Below the pieces are notes generated by a model that worked only from the letters and a program-made list of their open reading frames with translations, searched no databases and was not told the origin of the DNA. Made by a program: the position numbers and the translations under genes. From Oscheius dolichura (Eukaryota; Nematoda; Chromadorea; Rhabditida; Rhabditidae), in contig OW051493.1 in NCBI GenBank assembly GCA_932521035.1, forward strand, positions 10,252,001 through 10,316,000: 64,000 nt of DNA. Reading direction: 5' to 3'. Shown piece after piece: positions 1-11,914 of the stretch (the first letter of the stretch is position 1; the number at the start of each line of letters is the position of its first letter).

Positions 1-1832
1 CAAATGGAAACCAGCACAATTTCAGAAAAGAAAGGTCGCTTCGACGAAGTACTAGGATCTCGTTACGTGAACCAGCTATGCGACGCAGTTACTTATTTGG
101 CAAGGAGAGGTATTCTTCACAGGGATATCAAACCTGGGAATGTGTTCATTTGTTAGTTTCAGTATTTCCAGTTCAATTGAAGGACTTTCAGCTAATAGCA
201 ATGACGTTAAACTTGGAGATTTTGGTCTAGCGGCTCTAATGGAAGAATGTACGCGAGGAAGTGTTAGTGGCACGCCCAATTACCTTGCACCTGAGGTTTG
301 ATCCATGTGCTACACTTTATCTCTTGGTTTAGGTCATCTGTAAGGAAGGTCACTCGCTAGCCAGTGAAGTTTGGGCTATAGGTTGCCTAATATACTGCCT
401 TCTAGTTGGAAAGCCTCCCTTTGAATCGGAGAGTGTAGAAGCAACTTATGATCGCATTAGGAAGGGATACTACACGTTAGTCATTTCTAAGTTATCTTAT
501 AATAAACTATTTAGATATCCTCAATATCCGGAAGTTTCTAAAGAAGCAAAAGATCTCATACAGGGATGCCTAGAATCTTATCCTAACAATCGTATTCATG
601 TTTGCAAAATAATTGAAAAACCTTGGTTAGAAAAGACTAGAGATCCAGAATATCCCCTAATGAGGTGACCACAGCTATTTTTTCATAAACGTTGTTTTAG
701 AGCAAGGTCAACCGGCAATATAGCTATGAAAGATATTAATGGGAATGTGACGCAACTGCCGTCAAGGTATTGTCGACCGAAATCAGCTATGTTGGGTACC
801 AATGCTTCCTTTGCTGATAAGGTAGTCAATAACAAATTGATGCCGATCAAGGAAATTTCAGTCACGCAGAAAGTCTATCACTGCCTCACATGATTCCGGC
901 TTTGGATCTGAATCAGATATGTTTCGGATACAAACTTCAGCCTTTTACAAAGTTGTGGATAAAATTAACCAGTATATTGCGGATCTTCGAGGAACATTAT
1001 GTTGGTTCAAATAGTTATAATTATTTATTTTTAATTTAGACGGTGCTTTTGCCCTCTTACCTTCATCTATGCCTCCTATAGCGGTTGCTAAATGGGTTGA
1101 CTATTCTAACAGAAGAGGATTTGGTTGCAAGTTGACAGATGGCACTCTGACTGTGAAGTTCAACGAAGGTGCATGCCTAAGCTGGCCGTCTGGATCAGAA
1201 TTTTTATTGTATAGTTCACAACCGTTTGGTCCAACCAAAGTTTTGGACGTCGCAGGAGTTCTTTCATTTTCCGAACGGGATCATATAGAGGTCTTATCTT
1301 TTGTTTCCCTCTTTACGTTCTGTTTAGATTGCCCGAGAATATGCAGATTACATGGATAGGGAACTACAAGGACTGGAGTTGATGAGTAGTTCTGCACCGA
1401 AACAAACAGAGGAGTCTGTCTATATTGTATATCACCATTTGGACAACAAACACGTTATAGTTCTTCTCAGTAACGGTCTTATTCAGGTTTTGTTGTACGA
1501 AATCGGAAGCATCCATTTTTAGGTCACAATATTGGAAACAAAAGTGAAAATGATTTTATGGAGAGAGGAAGGTCAAGATTTCATAGGAGTCGCAGTGTTA
1601 GCTAGAGATATACCTCCACAAGCGTACCGTGTTGTACCGCGAAAACCCCAAGATGTTAATTCTGATAGTGTAAGAGCTCCATGTGGAATTCCTCAAAGGT
1701 TCGCATCAATATTTTTAAAATACGTTGGCTATCTTCAGAATTTACTATTATTTTGAAGAAGTTACTGGTTATATTGAGCAAGATCTTCCTCGTCTTACTA
1801 GTAACCGTGCTGTTCAAGTTACCTCTTGTTAG
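1..1832 (+). CDS. plk: Polo-like kinase (PLK family), 3' part; 5' end outside window
   Basis: Exons: 1-151, 192-295, 333-475, 515-664, 701-821, 862-1000, 1040-1290, 1328-1486, 1523-1698, 1739-1832; every phase closes. The kinase half carries HRDIKPGN (catalytic loop), DFG, GTPNYLAPE and a WAIGCLIYCLLVGKPPFES stretch, which is polo-type spelling. A low-complexity linker follows. Polo box 1 starts at KWVDYSNRRGFG, keeping the Trp of the phosphopeptide pocket. Polo box 2 carries IVLLSNGLIQV. The family drives centrosome and mitotic-spindle events, with the polo boxes docking primed phosphopeptides. Two departures are visible: the T-loop residue before GTP is in a Ser-Val-Ser context rather than Thr-Leu-Cys, and the pincer His of polo box 2 aligns with Lys. 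The N-terminal lobe with the P-loop is missing at the window edge. Family assignment is firm; which paralogue it is, is not. Confidence 0.92.
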
Positions 1833-3290
1833 TTTTACTTCATCATCGTGCCATCAGTTTTTGCCACAATGATCTTAATTTCTTTCCAATTTATGCTCAG
1901 TGCCCAATCGTCTCAAAATTACGGGTCCCTTTTCTTAGATGTTGTTATTTTTTTACATCCATCTTCTAGTCGCCAAATAATGCCGTGACTATACGAAGAA
2001 CCTTCATTTTTACTATAGCCTCCTTCGTATAATCTTATAAAATTGTCTCTAATTTGTCCATTTCCACCTCAGTTTGTGGTTTTGCTATGTCGGGTAACCA
2101 GATATATATCTGTATAAAGATATATATCTGTATAAAAAAGAGTTTTTTTTGTAACTGTCCATTGACAAATTTTTTCACACGCAGTCACTTTATTTAGGGT
2201 TAACAACATCATCACGCCTTGCACACGAATAAAATTTAGAAGAGGGGATTTCCAAAGCCTGCCTCGCGTCGTTTCCGTAGGAGACAGCTCAGTGGTGAGA
2301 ACTCGCAGTCATTCCAGCCGTAGTCTCCTCTCTTATCCGCTAAGAATTCATAGCGGAACGGATCCACTGCAGCCGCCTAAAAGACGAATTAATTTCCGGA
2401 TCAAAACGTCTGCTCAATAGGAACCAGCCGAGACTAACAAACAAATTGGAAATAATTCCTTGAATAGTTTGTCTAGAACCATCTATTTTCAACGCAGCCG
2501 ACGTTATACGACTCCTACTCCGTGTCATGAGAGAAATCGGAGGAGTTCTGCCCCCGCCGGGTGTGGTGATCTCAATTAGAGAACTTATTTTTCTGGGAAA
2601 GGTCACTGAATCATCGTGGGGGTGGTCTAATTTCTATTTATTTTCCACTTTTTTCTCCCGATTTTATTTATCACCCCGTATAATTTTTCTCTTTTTTTTT
2701 GCTTAAAATTGCTGCCCTTTGACGTCGCTACAAATTGTATATGATTATCACGCGACGGTCATTCAATTTTTGAAAAATTGTTAGATATCAACAGGGGAAA
2801 GTAGAAATCTGATCTCTTGGGAACACTTTCTTAAGATTTTTTTTTGGTTTTCGGATCTACGTGCCATTTCCAGGGAGCCAACAGGAACAGCTCACATAAA
2901 ACGTTTTAGTGCCGAGATGGGGCAATCGGGAGGATAGATGGCTCTGCGATGCAAATTTTAAATTGGACAAGAAAAAAAACAACACAATACAACAAAAAGT
3001 TGATTATTTACGGAGAAGAGAACAAAATAGGGAAAGAAATCAATCGAAAGGGCAGTAGACTCAATTTCCTGAATTTCGCCGCGCCCGTAAAGTCTCGGCA
3101 GCCGCGAGACTTGAAATCCGCGCCCTGTTCAATAAAGAAGGTTCAGCTGCCGAGATTTTACGGGTGCGGGCGCCGTAACTTTCTTGTTTGACCAGGTTCA
3201 ATTTCTCCCTTTTTTTGCTCTTTTTTCATTTGTTTTCCCTTTTTTTGGCTCTTTTCTAATCTTTGCTGTGTTATAGTAGATCTCGAACGA
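1833..3290. other. Intergenic, no gene supported
   Basis: AT-rich spacer downstream of the kinase with TA-rich stretches near 2100-2140. A minus-strand open frame at 2340-2606 (88 codons) follows a plausible acceptor, but it has no recognisable domain and I could not connect it in phase to an upstream exon. One palindromic repeat (3079-3174) lies at the right side. Confidence 0.5.
3079..3174. repeat. Palindromic hairpin element, family P, copy 1
   Basis: The left arm reads CCCGTAAAGTCTCGGCAG and the right arm is its near-perfect reverse complement CTGCCGAGATTTTACGGG, with about 45 bp of unrelated sequence between. A GC-rich cap (gcgc.. / ..gcgg) flanks both arms. It is one of eight copies in this window. 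Confidence 0.85.
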
Positions 3291-3744
3291 TTAACATAGC
3301 CCATATAAACAGAAATACGCCCCAGCTGACAAGCAAATAGGGGCCGTGTCAAGCCGTCTTCCGTTGTTCTATCAGTGAGGGGGTAATAGTGAAGAATGAC
3401 CTATTCCTGGAGGAGGAATGGACTGGAATAGATTCCGGTCCCTTTGAGCTATGGGTAATGCTCTATTTCAATGGAAATAGTCAACCGGGAGAGGGAATTT
3501 TCCGGCCTGGACTGCGCCAGCACCCGTACAATCTCGGCAGTAGATCCTTCTTTATTCAAAGGTAAGACATTTCAAAGATTGGGAGCTGCCGAGACTTTAC
3601 GGGTGCGGCTGCGGAGAATCTAGCTGAATGAAACAGTGTTTTGTCCTCCATAAGAGTGCGGTAACTTACTTTAGAACGGGCCAAAGCTACCGCCAATAGA
3701 GCGACAATAAGGAGAAGAAGACGAAGCAGCTGGCCGGAGCTCAT
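3291..3744 (-). CDS. Candidate small secreted Cys peptide, two exons (50 aa)
   Basis: Exon 1 is 3744-3670 and exon 2 is 3368-3291; both junctions are phase 0, with donor gtaagt and acceptor ending gatag. Exon 1 encodes MSSGQLLRLLLLIVALLAVA, a textbook signal peptide ending near Ala-Leu-Ala-Arg. Exon 2 encodes 25 residues starting NNGRRLDTAP and ending in a C-x7-C-x4-C arrangement with the last Cys at the C-terminus. The layout resembles short secreted effector, antimicrobial or neuropeptide-like precursors of nematodes, but I do not recognise the family. The 301-bp intron contains palindromic element copy 2. The signal peptide is clear in the sequence; the join to exon 2 rests on splice-site and phase agreement only. 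Confidence 0.45.
3519..3608. repeat. Palindromic hairpin element, family P, copy 2
   Basis: Arms CCCGTACAATCTCGGCAG and CTGCCGAGACTTTACGGG enclose about 50 bp. It sits inside the intron of the candidate secreted-peptide gene. Confidence 0.85.
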
Positions 3745-4467
3745 TTCTACAGTGAGGGGAGAAGCGGGCCCACGGGGCAGAGAGGGGGCCGGCCATCGGG
3801 GGGATAACTCCGCCTCCTCTAACAAGAAATCCAACGGGAATTATCAGAAATGAAGCCAGTTAGACAGAAATAGAGAATAACGAGAAGCCGAGGTTATGGT
3901 AGGCCGGGAGATCAGACCTTTAACTATCCTACAGTACCCATTTTCAACCTACAAAAGGAGCCATTTCTGTAACAAACGGAAGGATTTAAACTGGATGAAT
4001 GAGCTACTGTAATGGAGTTTTATCCGGATTCGAAGGGTCGGGTTCTAGGAGGAAAGTCTCTGTTTTCATTTTCCGGTCAAAACGCGTGGGTCCAGCCTAG
4101 ACACCCGCGTGGACATTGCTCCCTAATTAAAAATTTACGCTATGTTCTGAGAATCCGGAGAACGTTTCCATAGTTGATAATATGTTGATTCAGAAGAAGA
4201 AAACAACATTTTGAACCCGATAAATAATGTTAGAAATGCGGGAATCTTGCACGGTAAGCCGCTCCCTCATCTCAGGACTCCTGCCCCCTGGCCCAAGGTC
4301 CTGCAAAGCTCTAAAATGACGGGGAACTCCCGTAGTCTTTTGTAGAGTGTGCTGGCTGGGCTCTAAAATGTATGAAAGAGTTTTGTTCCCTCGTTCCTTG
4401 TTCTTTAGACACGTGTGTGGGATGTCGTGATGTTTTGCTATTAGCCAAGGTTAGTTCTCTGTTTTGG

Positions 4468-4555
4468 GGGGCGACGGCCTACGGAGGGAGGACGACGGCA
4501 TTCTGAGGGACGACGGCATTCTGGGGGACGACGGCATACGGAGGGGCGACTACTG
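4468..4555. repeat. Degenerate short tandem repeat, about four GGACGACGGCATTC units
   Basis: Units of about 18-20 bp built on GGACGACGGCATTCTGAGG recur four times with substitutions (gcgacggcctacgg, ggacgacggcattctg, ggacgacggcattctg, ggacgacggcatacgg). Confidence 0.7.
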
Positions 4556-5138
4556 CCACAGACTCTATAATTTTGAATTACGGTAGGTAGCCCCCTTTCT
4601 TGGCGAGCAAGCTGCTGGGGAACTGAAATTACCCCAAGGAGGCACTAATTGCCGTAATCAGCCTGAGAGCCGCTCATTTCTCTTTTTTTTTGTATGAAAT
4701 GATCAGAAACGGCCCCTATGTATGTATGAAATGGCCCAGCTTGTTTTCTTTCCCCCTGGCCCCTGCTCCCTGCTCCCCTCGATCTCGTGAACGAAGACCA
4801 CCAGTCGGCGGCGCGTTGACTCATTTCTCATAAATTGTCTCCTCGCGTGATATCTTCAATGCGGAGAGAGAGAAAAATGATTTGACATTAATCTTCTGGA
4901 GGTCTTCATATTTTGCCCCAAAAAAGGTGGGAATGAGAAAGGGGGAGGAGAAGAGAAAGGGAGATCGGACGGCACAGTGGGGCAATGGCCGTCTCCCTTC
5001 AGGGCTCTACGGATCGGGAAAAGTAGTTTTTGCTAACAATTGTGATGCTACCGTATTCTCCAGAAAATTTTCTACAAGAAAAAACAAACTATTCCACTCA
5101 AAGAGGCCATTTCGAAGTCTCCAGCCCTTGAAGATCCG

Positions 5139-5487
5139 GGGGAAGAGATTTTGACAATTCAAATCTCCTGTTTGTCTCAATCGCCCTGGTGTTGCTGAAC
5201 CATAAGGGTTGCGGCTACGCGACTCAGTTTTTCTTGACCAGCTCAACGAGACAATTCCAACGAGCTATTGGACTTCCATTCTAGTCAAGATTTTGGGCCG
5301 TGGCTCCTCGACCAAGCCTGGGAACAGATAACTCAATTGAGGCTACTGGAGAGGGTTTAGTATAGGGCCTATTTCAAACCAAAATAGGTGCCAGAAATTC
5401 GTTCTAGCGGAGATAAGAAGAGTATCTTGTAGAGCTCGACGAGCTCTTTCCAACGGTATATGATAGAGCTACAGAAGAAAGTTTTGG
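5139..5487 (+). repeat. Dispersed repeat C, copy 1
   Basis: About 345 bp containing the landmarks CCCTGGTGTTGCTGAA, CCAAAATAGGTGCCAGAAA, GGAGATAAGAAGAGTATC and GAGCTCTTTCCAACGG. An inverted copy lies at 10735-11060 in the next gene's large intron. Fragments occur at about 6430-6660, 15888-15960 and 63812-63925. Confidence 0.75.
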
Positions 5488-5972
5488 CTGGTTTCCGGGG
5501 CTCCCAAAACCTGGAAACCCAAAAACCACCTCCGGAAGCCTTCGGGGTCTAATTTTTCTTTTTCTTGACGTTTTCAGCACCTGACAGCCAATTTTGGCGG
5601 ATAATTTTAAGTCATAGAAGCCGGAAAAACGCGGATTATTGTCACGGGAAGGGGATAAAAAAAGGGAGGATAGATTTATTGAATGTGACGACTAACTGTT
5701 GTTGTTCTTTCTCCAAAAACGGGGAAAAATAACAACAAATATGAGAAAATAGGGAGAGGAGGAGAAATTTGTGGTGTTGAAAGCAAAAAATTGGATAATT
5801 ATAGAGAAAAATGGATAGAAATCATACGGTACAATCACGGGTACGGTAGATCAATGAGAATGGAAAAGAGAGGGAGTTTAGTGTTTTTTAGGGTAAAAAA
5901 TGGGGAATTAATAGAAATCTGGATAGGCTACAGTATATAATATATAGTTATTAATCAGGAGAATAGGAAATT

Positions 5973-8900
5973 TTACCAGACACGACATTTTTGGGTCGGA
6001 TTCATGGGAGTGTTGGCGGGACAATTGTAGGCGCGGGCAAAGTCGCGCGAATTACTTAGCGGACCTTTTACCCGGATAGGGCCGGGCGAATGTTCTGAAG
6101 TACGCAGCTTGCGTATCGCCTCTTTGTCGTTCATCGTACCACACCAGATCTGAAAATTAGGGGAGAAATTAGACGGAACTGGAGGGAAAACCCAGAGACC
6201 CCAATACCTTGGTTATTTTGGTCTAGAGGACCCAAGGATTTGAATTCCCGGGGAATGTCCTGTACAGATATATACAATAAATCTTCCAGAAGCAAGTCAT
6301 AAAGATTTCTGACCAGAATCGGTTCCAAAAAATAATAATAAAGCATATTACCGTAATCTTTGCTCTGGGATAAAGTATTTGAGGTACCAGACACTATTTG
6401 AATCACCGATTGGGTACCAATTGCATATCTTCTCCTTCAGCTCGACGAGATCTATCCATCGGACTATCACACATCCGTGGAGCATCTGGTTTTATCCCCT
6501 AGCCCCCGATCAAGTCCGGGAAGAGATTTTGAAATTTCAAATCTTCCATTTCTCTTTTTTGCCCTGGTGTTGTTGAATAAGAAGAACTCCAACAATGAGA
6601 GTAGGTTCATCTTGACCAGCTTGAAGAGCTCTATCGAACGAGTGGTCGTATGCTCAATTTAGTTAAAGTTTTTGTCCGGACCAGGCCGGAGAAGAGATTA
6701 GTCTCTCACCATGGGGGGTACCATATGAACTTGAGAAATTCCGGTTCCATTTTTCTGGATTTCTCTATCAGATCTTCTTCCCCAGAGACCATTTGGTGGG
6801 GAAAATACAAAAGTCTCCTTACCTGAGCATAATTGAGGAAGAATAGCTGATCATGTGTCAGATTGACTCCGGGCAGCCGTGGCGGCAGAGGATGTTGCCT
6901 CTCGTACTTCTTATAAGCTCTGAAATGGTCAAAATTACCATATTTTTATATTAAAAATCCCACTTGTATGCCTGTTTCAGTCCTCCATTATCGGCGATGT
7001 TTTCTCCCTTCGTCGACCGTCCGTTAATCTTCATCGAAATCTGTTCCAACAGATATTCAGAGTACTGTTTTTCGATGCATTCGGCCTTCTCCTCGAACTT
7101 CGCAATTGTCACATTATCCCACCATTGGCGGATATTTCCCAAGTTGTCATAGAGTCTTCCTGAAGCGGGGGATGATTACAGTAATACGTGTCAGATTAGA
7201 AAAAAAAAGCAAAGATGGGTTGCCTCGGCGGGCATCGAGCCCGCGATGTTATAATCTTGCGCGCGCCACTCCACTACTCGGCCATTTGGACTAGGGCGAG
7301 CCGAGCACATGATTACAGTAATCCAGTAAAAGTGACCTCGATCGTCGAATCCGTGAGTTATCTCGTGCCCAATGACGACTCCAATCCCTCCGAAATTCAT
7401 CGAACTCGGAAAATCTTTACTGTAGAAGACGGGTTGCAGAATTCCAGCCGGGAAGACTAAAATTCTTGTTTCTCTGATATTTTGATATCTGCTCACTGAT
7501 CTCATTGGTGTTCGGGCTATAGAAGGCGTTGACTAGAGCAGCTCCAGCAACCCATCTATAATAATGACGTGTCGTGAGCAAACGAGGGCAATTAACTGGG
7601 GGAAGGAGGGGTACGGTAGGATGATAAGTAGCCAAATCGGGCGGGGTTAGTCAGCAAAGTTGCCGAGGAAAGTAGCTTCGTGGAAAAAGGTATGCAGGGG
7701 AAGGAGCCAAATATATACGGATAGAGAGGGATTAGCTTGTTGGGGGACCAAGTAAAGTGGGTCCCGAAGCGAAAGAGGGCAAGAAAAAGTTTAAAAATAC
7801 GTACCGTTCTCTATCGACCGGCTGATTAATCCTCTCCAGTACGTCCCGTTGATATTGCTCATAAAATTGGAATTTCGTCTTGTAGTATCCGCCCTTATAG
7901 ACCTGAAAAGTGGGGATTACTGTAGCCTGTCTTAGCTTCCTGCTCCAAAAACTCCCCATGTGAGATTACAAAATATGAGGAAAATATCCAGGGTCTCACC
8001 TGGAAGTAGGCATATTCCTTGTCGACGGCGCTGGAATCATTCAAATAATCCGGGTAGCCGATCTTCTGCTTCATGGTGTGGACTTTCTGCTTGGCGAAGT
8101 TCTTGGTCTCCTTGGTTAACCAGTCCTCCGTGACGAGGAGATCGACAAACGCTTCCATTATCAGAGTTATCATCTCTTCTACCTGAAGCGGTGGGCTGTT
8201 ATACTCATCTCGGGAAAACTGGCGGTTATTTGGTGCATATGATCGATTTTTTTAAAAGGGATACTGCAATTTTGTAGAGCATTTTCTACTCTTTCATATG
8301 ATATCAAAACATTTCTCAAACAGGAGATTTCCGAGCCTTGGAAGTCATAAGGGCGCAGCCGGTACAATCATCACTGCGACGGGGGAACTCTTGCCCATTT
8401 GGGACCAAAAACTCCAATTTCCAAAAAAGCGCCACAGTAGTTTTGTAGAGAATTTTCTGGAGATTACGGCAGTGCTAAAATTAAACAGAAAATCCATTTT
8501 CCCCGGGTAGGGTGTGAATTTTGAAGGCTACCCACCTGTTGCTTCGCCTCATGGTCAAAATGATGTTGTACGTAGATGGAGGAGGTGGCCATGGGCATCA
8601 ATGAGTTGATCCGGGTCACACAGCCGTGCCAACGAACTTTTTGGACATTCATCACTGAATTTTAAAAACTACCATAATCCAAATTGGCTTACGGTTCAGC
8701 GTCTTGTAGAATTTGAAAATGGTCAGGGCGAAGGGATCCGGCAGGTCGCGGAGCATCGTCTTGAAGAACCAACACCATTCCAGGTAGTTTATGACTTTTC
8801 TAGGGGAGAAATTTGTTATAAATGGGAGGAAAGTCTACCTTTTGTCGAATTTGGGGAGGAGCTGGTCGAGGCGCTTGAGGAATTCGACCCCGTAGACGAC

Positions 8901-11900
8901 GACTTCGGTGGATTCGTTGAATGTTATCGGGGAACCGTCCTGAAATGGAGAAAACTGGTCACTACGGACTAAATTCGGCCATTTTTGAAAATCGGCTATT
9001 GTAGTTTTGTAGTGCATTTTCTGGGGAATCCGGGAATATCAAAATCGTTAGAAAGAAAAAGGGAAATCGGCCCGAGGTGGAGCTTTGAAGGTTGGCGGCC
9101 CTTTCCCCTTTGACCTGGTATGACGGCGGGGGAACTCTTGGTCATCTGAGGTCAAAAAAATCTAGTTTTTACAAATGCAAGGAATCCATGTTGTTCAGAA
9201 TTTTCTGCTCTTTCCGACAGTATCAAAGGTTTTTTAAAATTCAATTCTGTTGGGTAGTTATAGGCCTGATAAGTCGGCAGTGTCCACCGTAACCCCCCAT
9301 TTCCGTTGTTATTGCCTACCAGAATCATTTTGAGTTCTCCGGAACGTAAATACCCTTAAAAGAGTGTCCTTACCTTGTTCTTAATGTCCTGGAAGACATG
9401 ATTAAAGAAGAAGAGCCAGTCATAATTAGGCAGCATTCGTCTCATCTCTCCTAGACTCATTTTGGTATAGAGCTCGGCTATGTCGTGTCTCTGTTCATCT
9501 GCCATCGTAATCTAATATTATTTTTTATATTAAACTATATTTAAAGTGAGGATTACATTAGCCAGGGCTGTTTCAAATTCGATAATTTCCTCGGCATCCC
9601 GGGTGGCGCGCATCGGCTCGGCATTGAGGAGGACGAGCACATCGCGGATGAGGGTCATATAGGCGAGGCGCTCTTCATTCTCGGCCAGGACATAGAAATC
9701 CCGGGCGAAGAGGTTAAGAGCCGGCTGGTCGAGCTAAAAAACGAAAAATAGTTTGTGGAGAAAAGCCACAAAAGTACCAGGAGGACGTGCTTCTCCGAGT
9801 TCTTATCGTCCGGTTGAACAGTAGCCTTGAAGAGAGAGTCCGCCCGGAACTTCGCCACCATATCGGCTGGAATTTGCGTTTAAATAAAGTTTTTTGGCAT
9901 GATAACATTCAGAATGTTGTGCTGATTACGAATATCTAATTTAAAAATTATAAAAATGTGAAAAATCTGAAGAAAAATGCACAGTGGTTCAGCGAATTTC
10001 ATCCAACGCACACCGCCCACTGTTTACATGAGCTGGCGCGCGGTTACAGTAATCGAGGCAATGTTCTGTCGCTCCTTACCGTATAATCTCTCAATACTGG
10101 CATCTGGACGAAGCGGATCGCCGAGAGAAGGCCAGCCGCCGAAGGACTTCACGACCTCGTCGAATGTTTCCCGCCAATTGTCAAATATCTCGGCTGGAAT
10201 ACGAATTTTTTAATATATTTTTTGTGTTACGGTAGCTTACATTCATTTAGACACAATCTATAGAAAAATTTAGCTTTTCCGATGGCTGAATCGGTATCCA
10301 GAGGCTCGTCGCGACCCGTCTTATCTTCTAGCAGCTCTTTTAGAGCAAATTCTAAATCCTGGCCGAGATTTTCAAAATTTGAGACACTCGGAGCGTCGTC
10401 CGGTATTGGATGGTTCTGAAATTTATTGTGGGAAAAGAGTGGGGAGGATGGCTAACCTTAATCCAGAGACCACAAGCATATTCATAAAAATCTACACACG
10501 GATCAACTGAACTATTCATGGAGGACAATATCACCGAGGCTGGAAAGGGGATACGTTTTTTTGGCTCTCTCTGGTTTTTTCTCTCTTTCATTCATTGGCA
10601 GGTCCATGTTATTCAGAAGTTTTTGTCCCCCTACCTCCGGATGAACCCAACTCGCCCTCCACCCAGTACCAGGCAACCTACAGTTGGGAGATTAATACTA
10701 CGGTAATCTCTGCCCCGGCCTGAACGAGGCAAAAGGCTTCTATAGGTCTACCATATACCGCTAGAAAGAGCTCGTCGAGATCTACAAGGCGCTGTTCTTA
10801 TCTCCGCCAGAATGAATTCCTGGCACCTATTTTGGTTTGAATTAGGCCCTATACTAAACCCTCTCCAGTAGCCTCGTTATCTGTTCTCAGGCTTGGTCGA
10901 GAATCATGACTAGAATGGAAGTCCGATAGCTCGTTGGAATCGTCAGATCGAGCTGGTCAAGAAAAACTGAGTCCCGAAGCCGTAGCCCTTCGTATTCAAC
11001 AACACCAGGACGAGTTGGTAAAATCGAGGATTTGAATTCAGATCCTGGATCCATTATTCCGACCCAAATTTGGCTAGGCCCTATTTGGAAGGCCAGTCAC
11101 GATCTCCCTCCACTTCCTGAAACCCCATGAGTTCTAGAAAATGGACCCCGGAATTGTTTTGGACCCGAGTTCACTTTCGGACAGCGACCAATATTTCTCG
11201 GTTCCTCTATGCTGCCCAAGGTGTGAAGTGTCCGTAAATCACCGGCTCCCGTAATCAATAGTCACGCCGTTTTCTCATGTGTTGTACAGCCCTTGCCCCG
11301 CCGGTCTACGTCACCTACCCTTTGGATTATCTCTAGGACCCTCTCTCCCCTCTCCCCCAGTGGTAGAGCTAGTCGTTCTTTCTCACTCAATCACACCGGG
11401 CAACTGTTCAATTGGTCCCGTTTTTTCCCGGCGTCCGTCCTATTTCCGGTGCTACCTGGACGAGAAGAACTCAGAACTCGCACCTGTAAAATCTCGGCAA
11501 CTCGCGGCAGGGGCATTAGATTACCAGGACGGCGAACTGCCGAGACTTTACGGGTGCGGGCGCCTGAATTTCCTTGAGAATGGAGTTCTCTAGATCCCTT
11601 TCCCAATCAGGGGTTCAGTGTCTTCGAGAGAGTAACCTCATTCGGCTGCTCATCAGATTTAGCCAGCGGGCAAGGGGGCACTTCTCTCTCTCTCACAGGA
11701 ATAATAAGGAGGAAGTAACTGCTACTGACCTGTTCGGATACATCCCGGCGACATACAGACTTCGTCTTGTCGTGTCGTAAAATATAGATATAAAAATGCC
11801 GCCAACAGGGCAATAGCCAGGAGGAAGAACAAGACGGCAAGAACCGCGAAGACGCGTTCTCGCGCCGCCATTCGCGGCTTCGAAGGAGCCAGATCCGTAA

Positions 11901-11914
11901 GGACGCGGCCGGCC
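5973..11914 (-). CDS. nep: Neprilysin-family zinc metallopeptidase (M13), type II membrane protein
   Basis: Exons, 5' to 3': 11914-11730 (ATG at 11871), 10539-10457, 10415-10241, 10193-10080, 9866-9778, 9733-9557, 9511-9374, 8939-8839, 8799-8693, 8654-8536, 8182-8000, 7902-7805, 7555-7497, 7456-7337, 7159-6964, 6919-6823, 6149-5973. All phases close and give 724 residues, normal for the family. A membrane anchor starts [19 protein letters not shown]. Then come [26 protein letters not shown], the zinc site HEITHGFDD, the third ligand in ENIADNGG, and the hallmark C-terminus CRVW. These ectoenzymes trim extracellular peptides. The 5' end is uncertain: an upstream acceptor at 11915 keeps the frame open to a preceding exon, and a basic exon at 12722-12577 starting MSLFSRFRREKYKKR has a good donor but the wrong phase. 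Introns carry repeats and a tRNA-like sequence. Confidence 0.93.
7219..7285 (-). other. Degenerate tRNA-like sequence inside neprilysin intron
   Basis: The minus strand shows an A-box-like TGGCCGAGTAGTGG and a B-box-like GGCTCGATGCC at about tRNA spacing. A convincing acceptor stem and anticodon arm are lacking, so it reads as a tRNA pseudogene or tRNA-derived SINE head rather than a working tRNA. Confidence 0.5.
8262..8475 (+). repeat. Dispersed repeat D copy in neprilysin intron
   Basis: It shares the landmarks GGGGAACTCTTGCCCATTTGG and GTTTTGTAGAGAATTTTCTGG with related stretches at about 8995-9250 (+), 12283-12545 (-), 43160-43400 (-) and 48950-49030. Members are degenerate and 150-260 bp long. 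Confidence 0.6.
9905..10060 (+). repeat. Dispersed repeat B, copy 1 (neprilysin intron)
   Basis: It begins with TTCAGAATGTTGTGCTGATT, runs through an AT-rich core with AATATCTAATTTAAAAATTA, and ends in a GC-rich tail with CAGCGAATTTCATCCAACG and CCGCCCACTGTTTACATG. Three other copies are in and near the two sugar-transporter genes. Confidence 0.7.
10735..11060 (-). repeat. Dispersed repeat C, copy 2 (inverted)
   Basis: Reverse-complement copy of 5139-5487, inside the first large intron of the neprilysin gene. Landmarks on the plus strand are GAGCTCGTCGAGATCTAC, GGCACCTATTTTGGTTTGAA and GAGCTGGTCAAGAAAAACTG. Confidence 0.75.
11480..11561. repeat. Palindromic hairpin element, family P, copy 3
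   Basis: Arms ACCTGTAAAATCTCGGCA and TGCCGAGACTTTACGGGT enclose about 40 bp. The element lies in the neprilysin 5' intron. Confidence 0.83.

Larger units (their letters stand above)
3745..5972. other. Repeat-rich intergenic stretch without a supported gene
   Basis: It holds a short tandem repeat at 4468-4555 and the plus copy of dispersed repeat C at 5139-5487. The rest is degenerate GA-rich sequence downstream of the neprilysin stop codon. I see no frame with splice-supported coding potential. Confidence 0.5.

Noticed and set aside
2340-2606. 88-codon minus-strand frame after a CCCAG acceptor
   Set aside because: No domain, and it needs phase 2 while the only nearby upstream exon (3744-3670) ends in phase 0.
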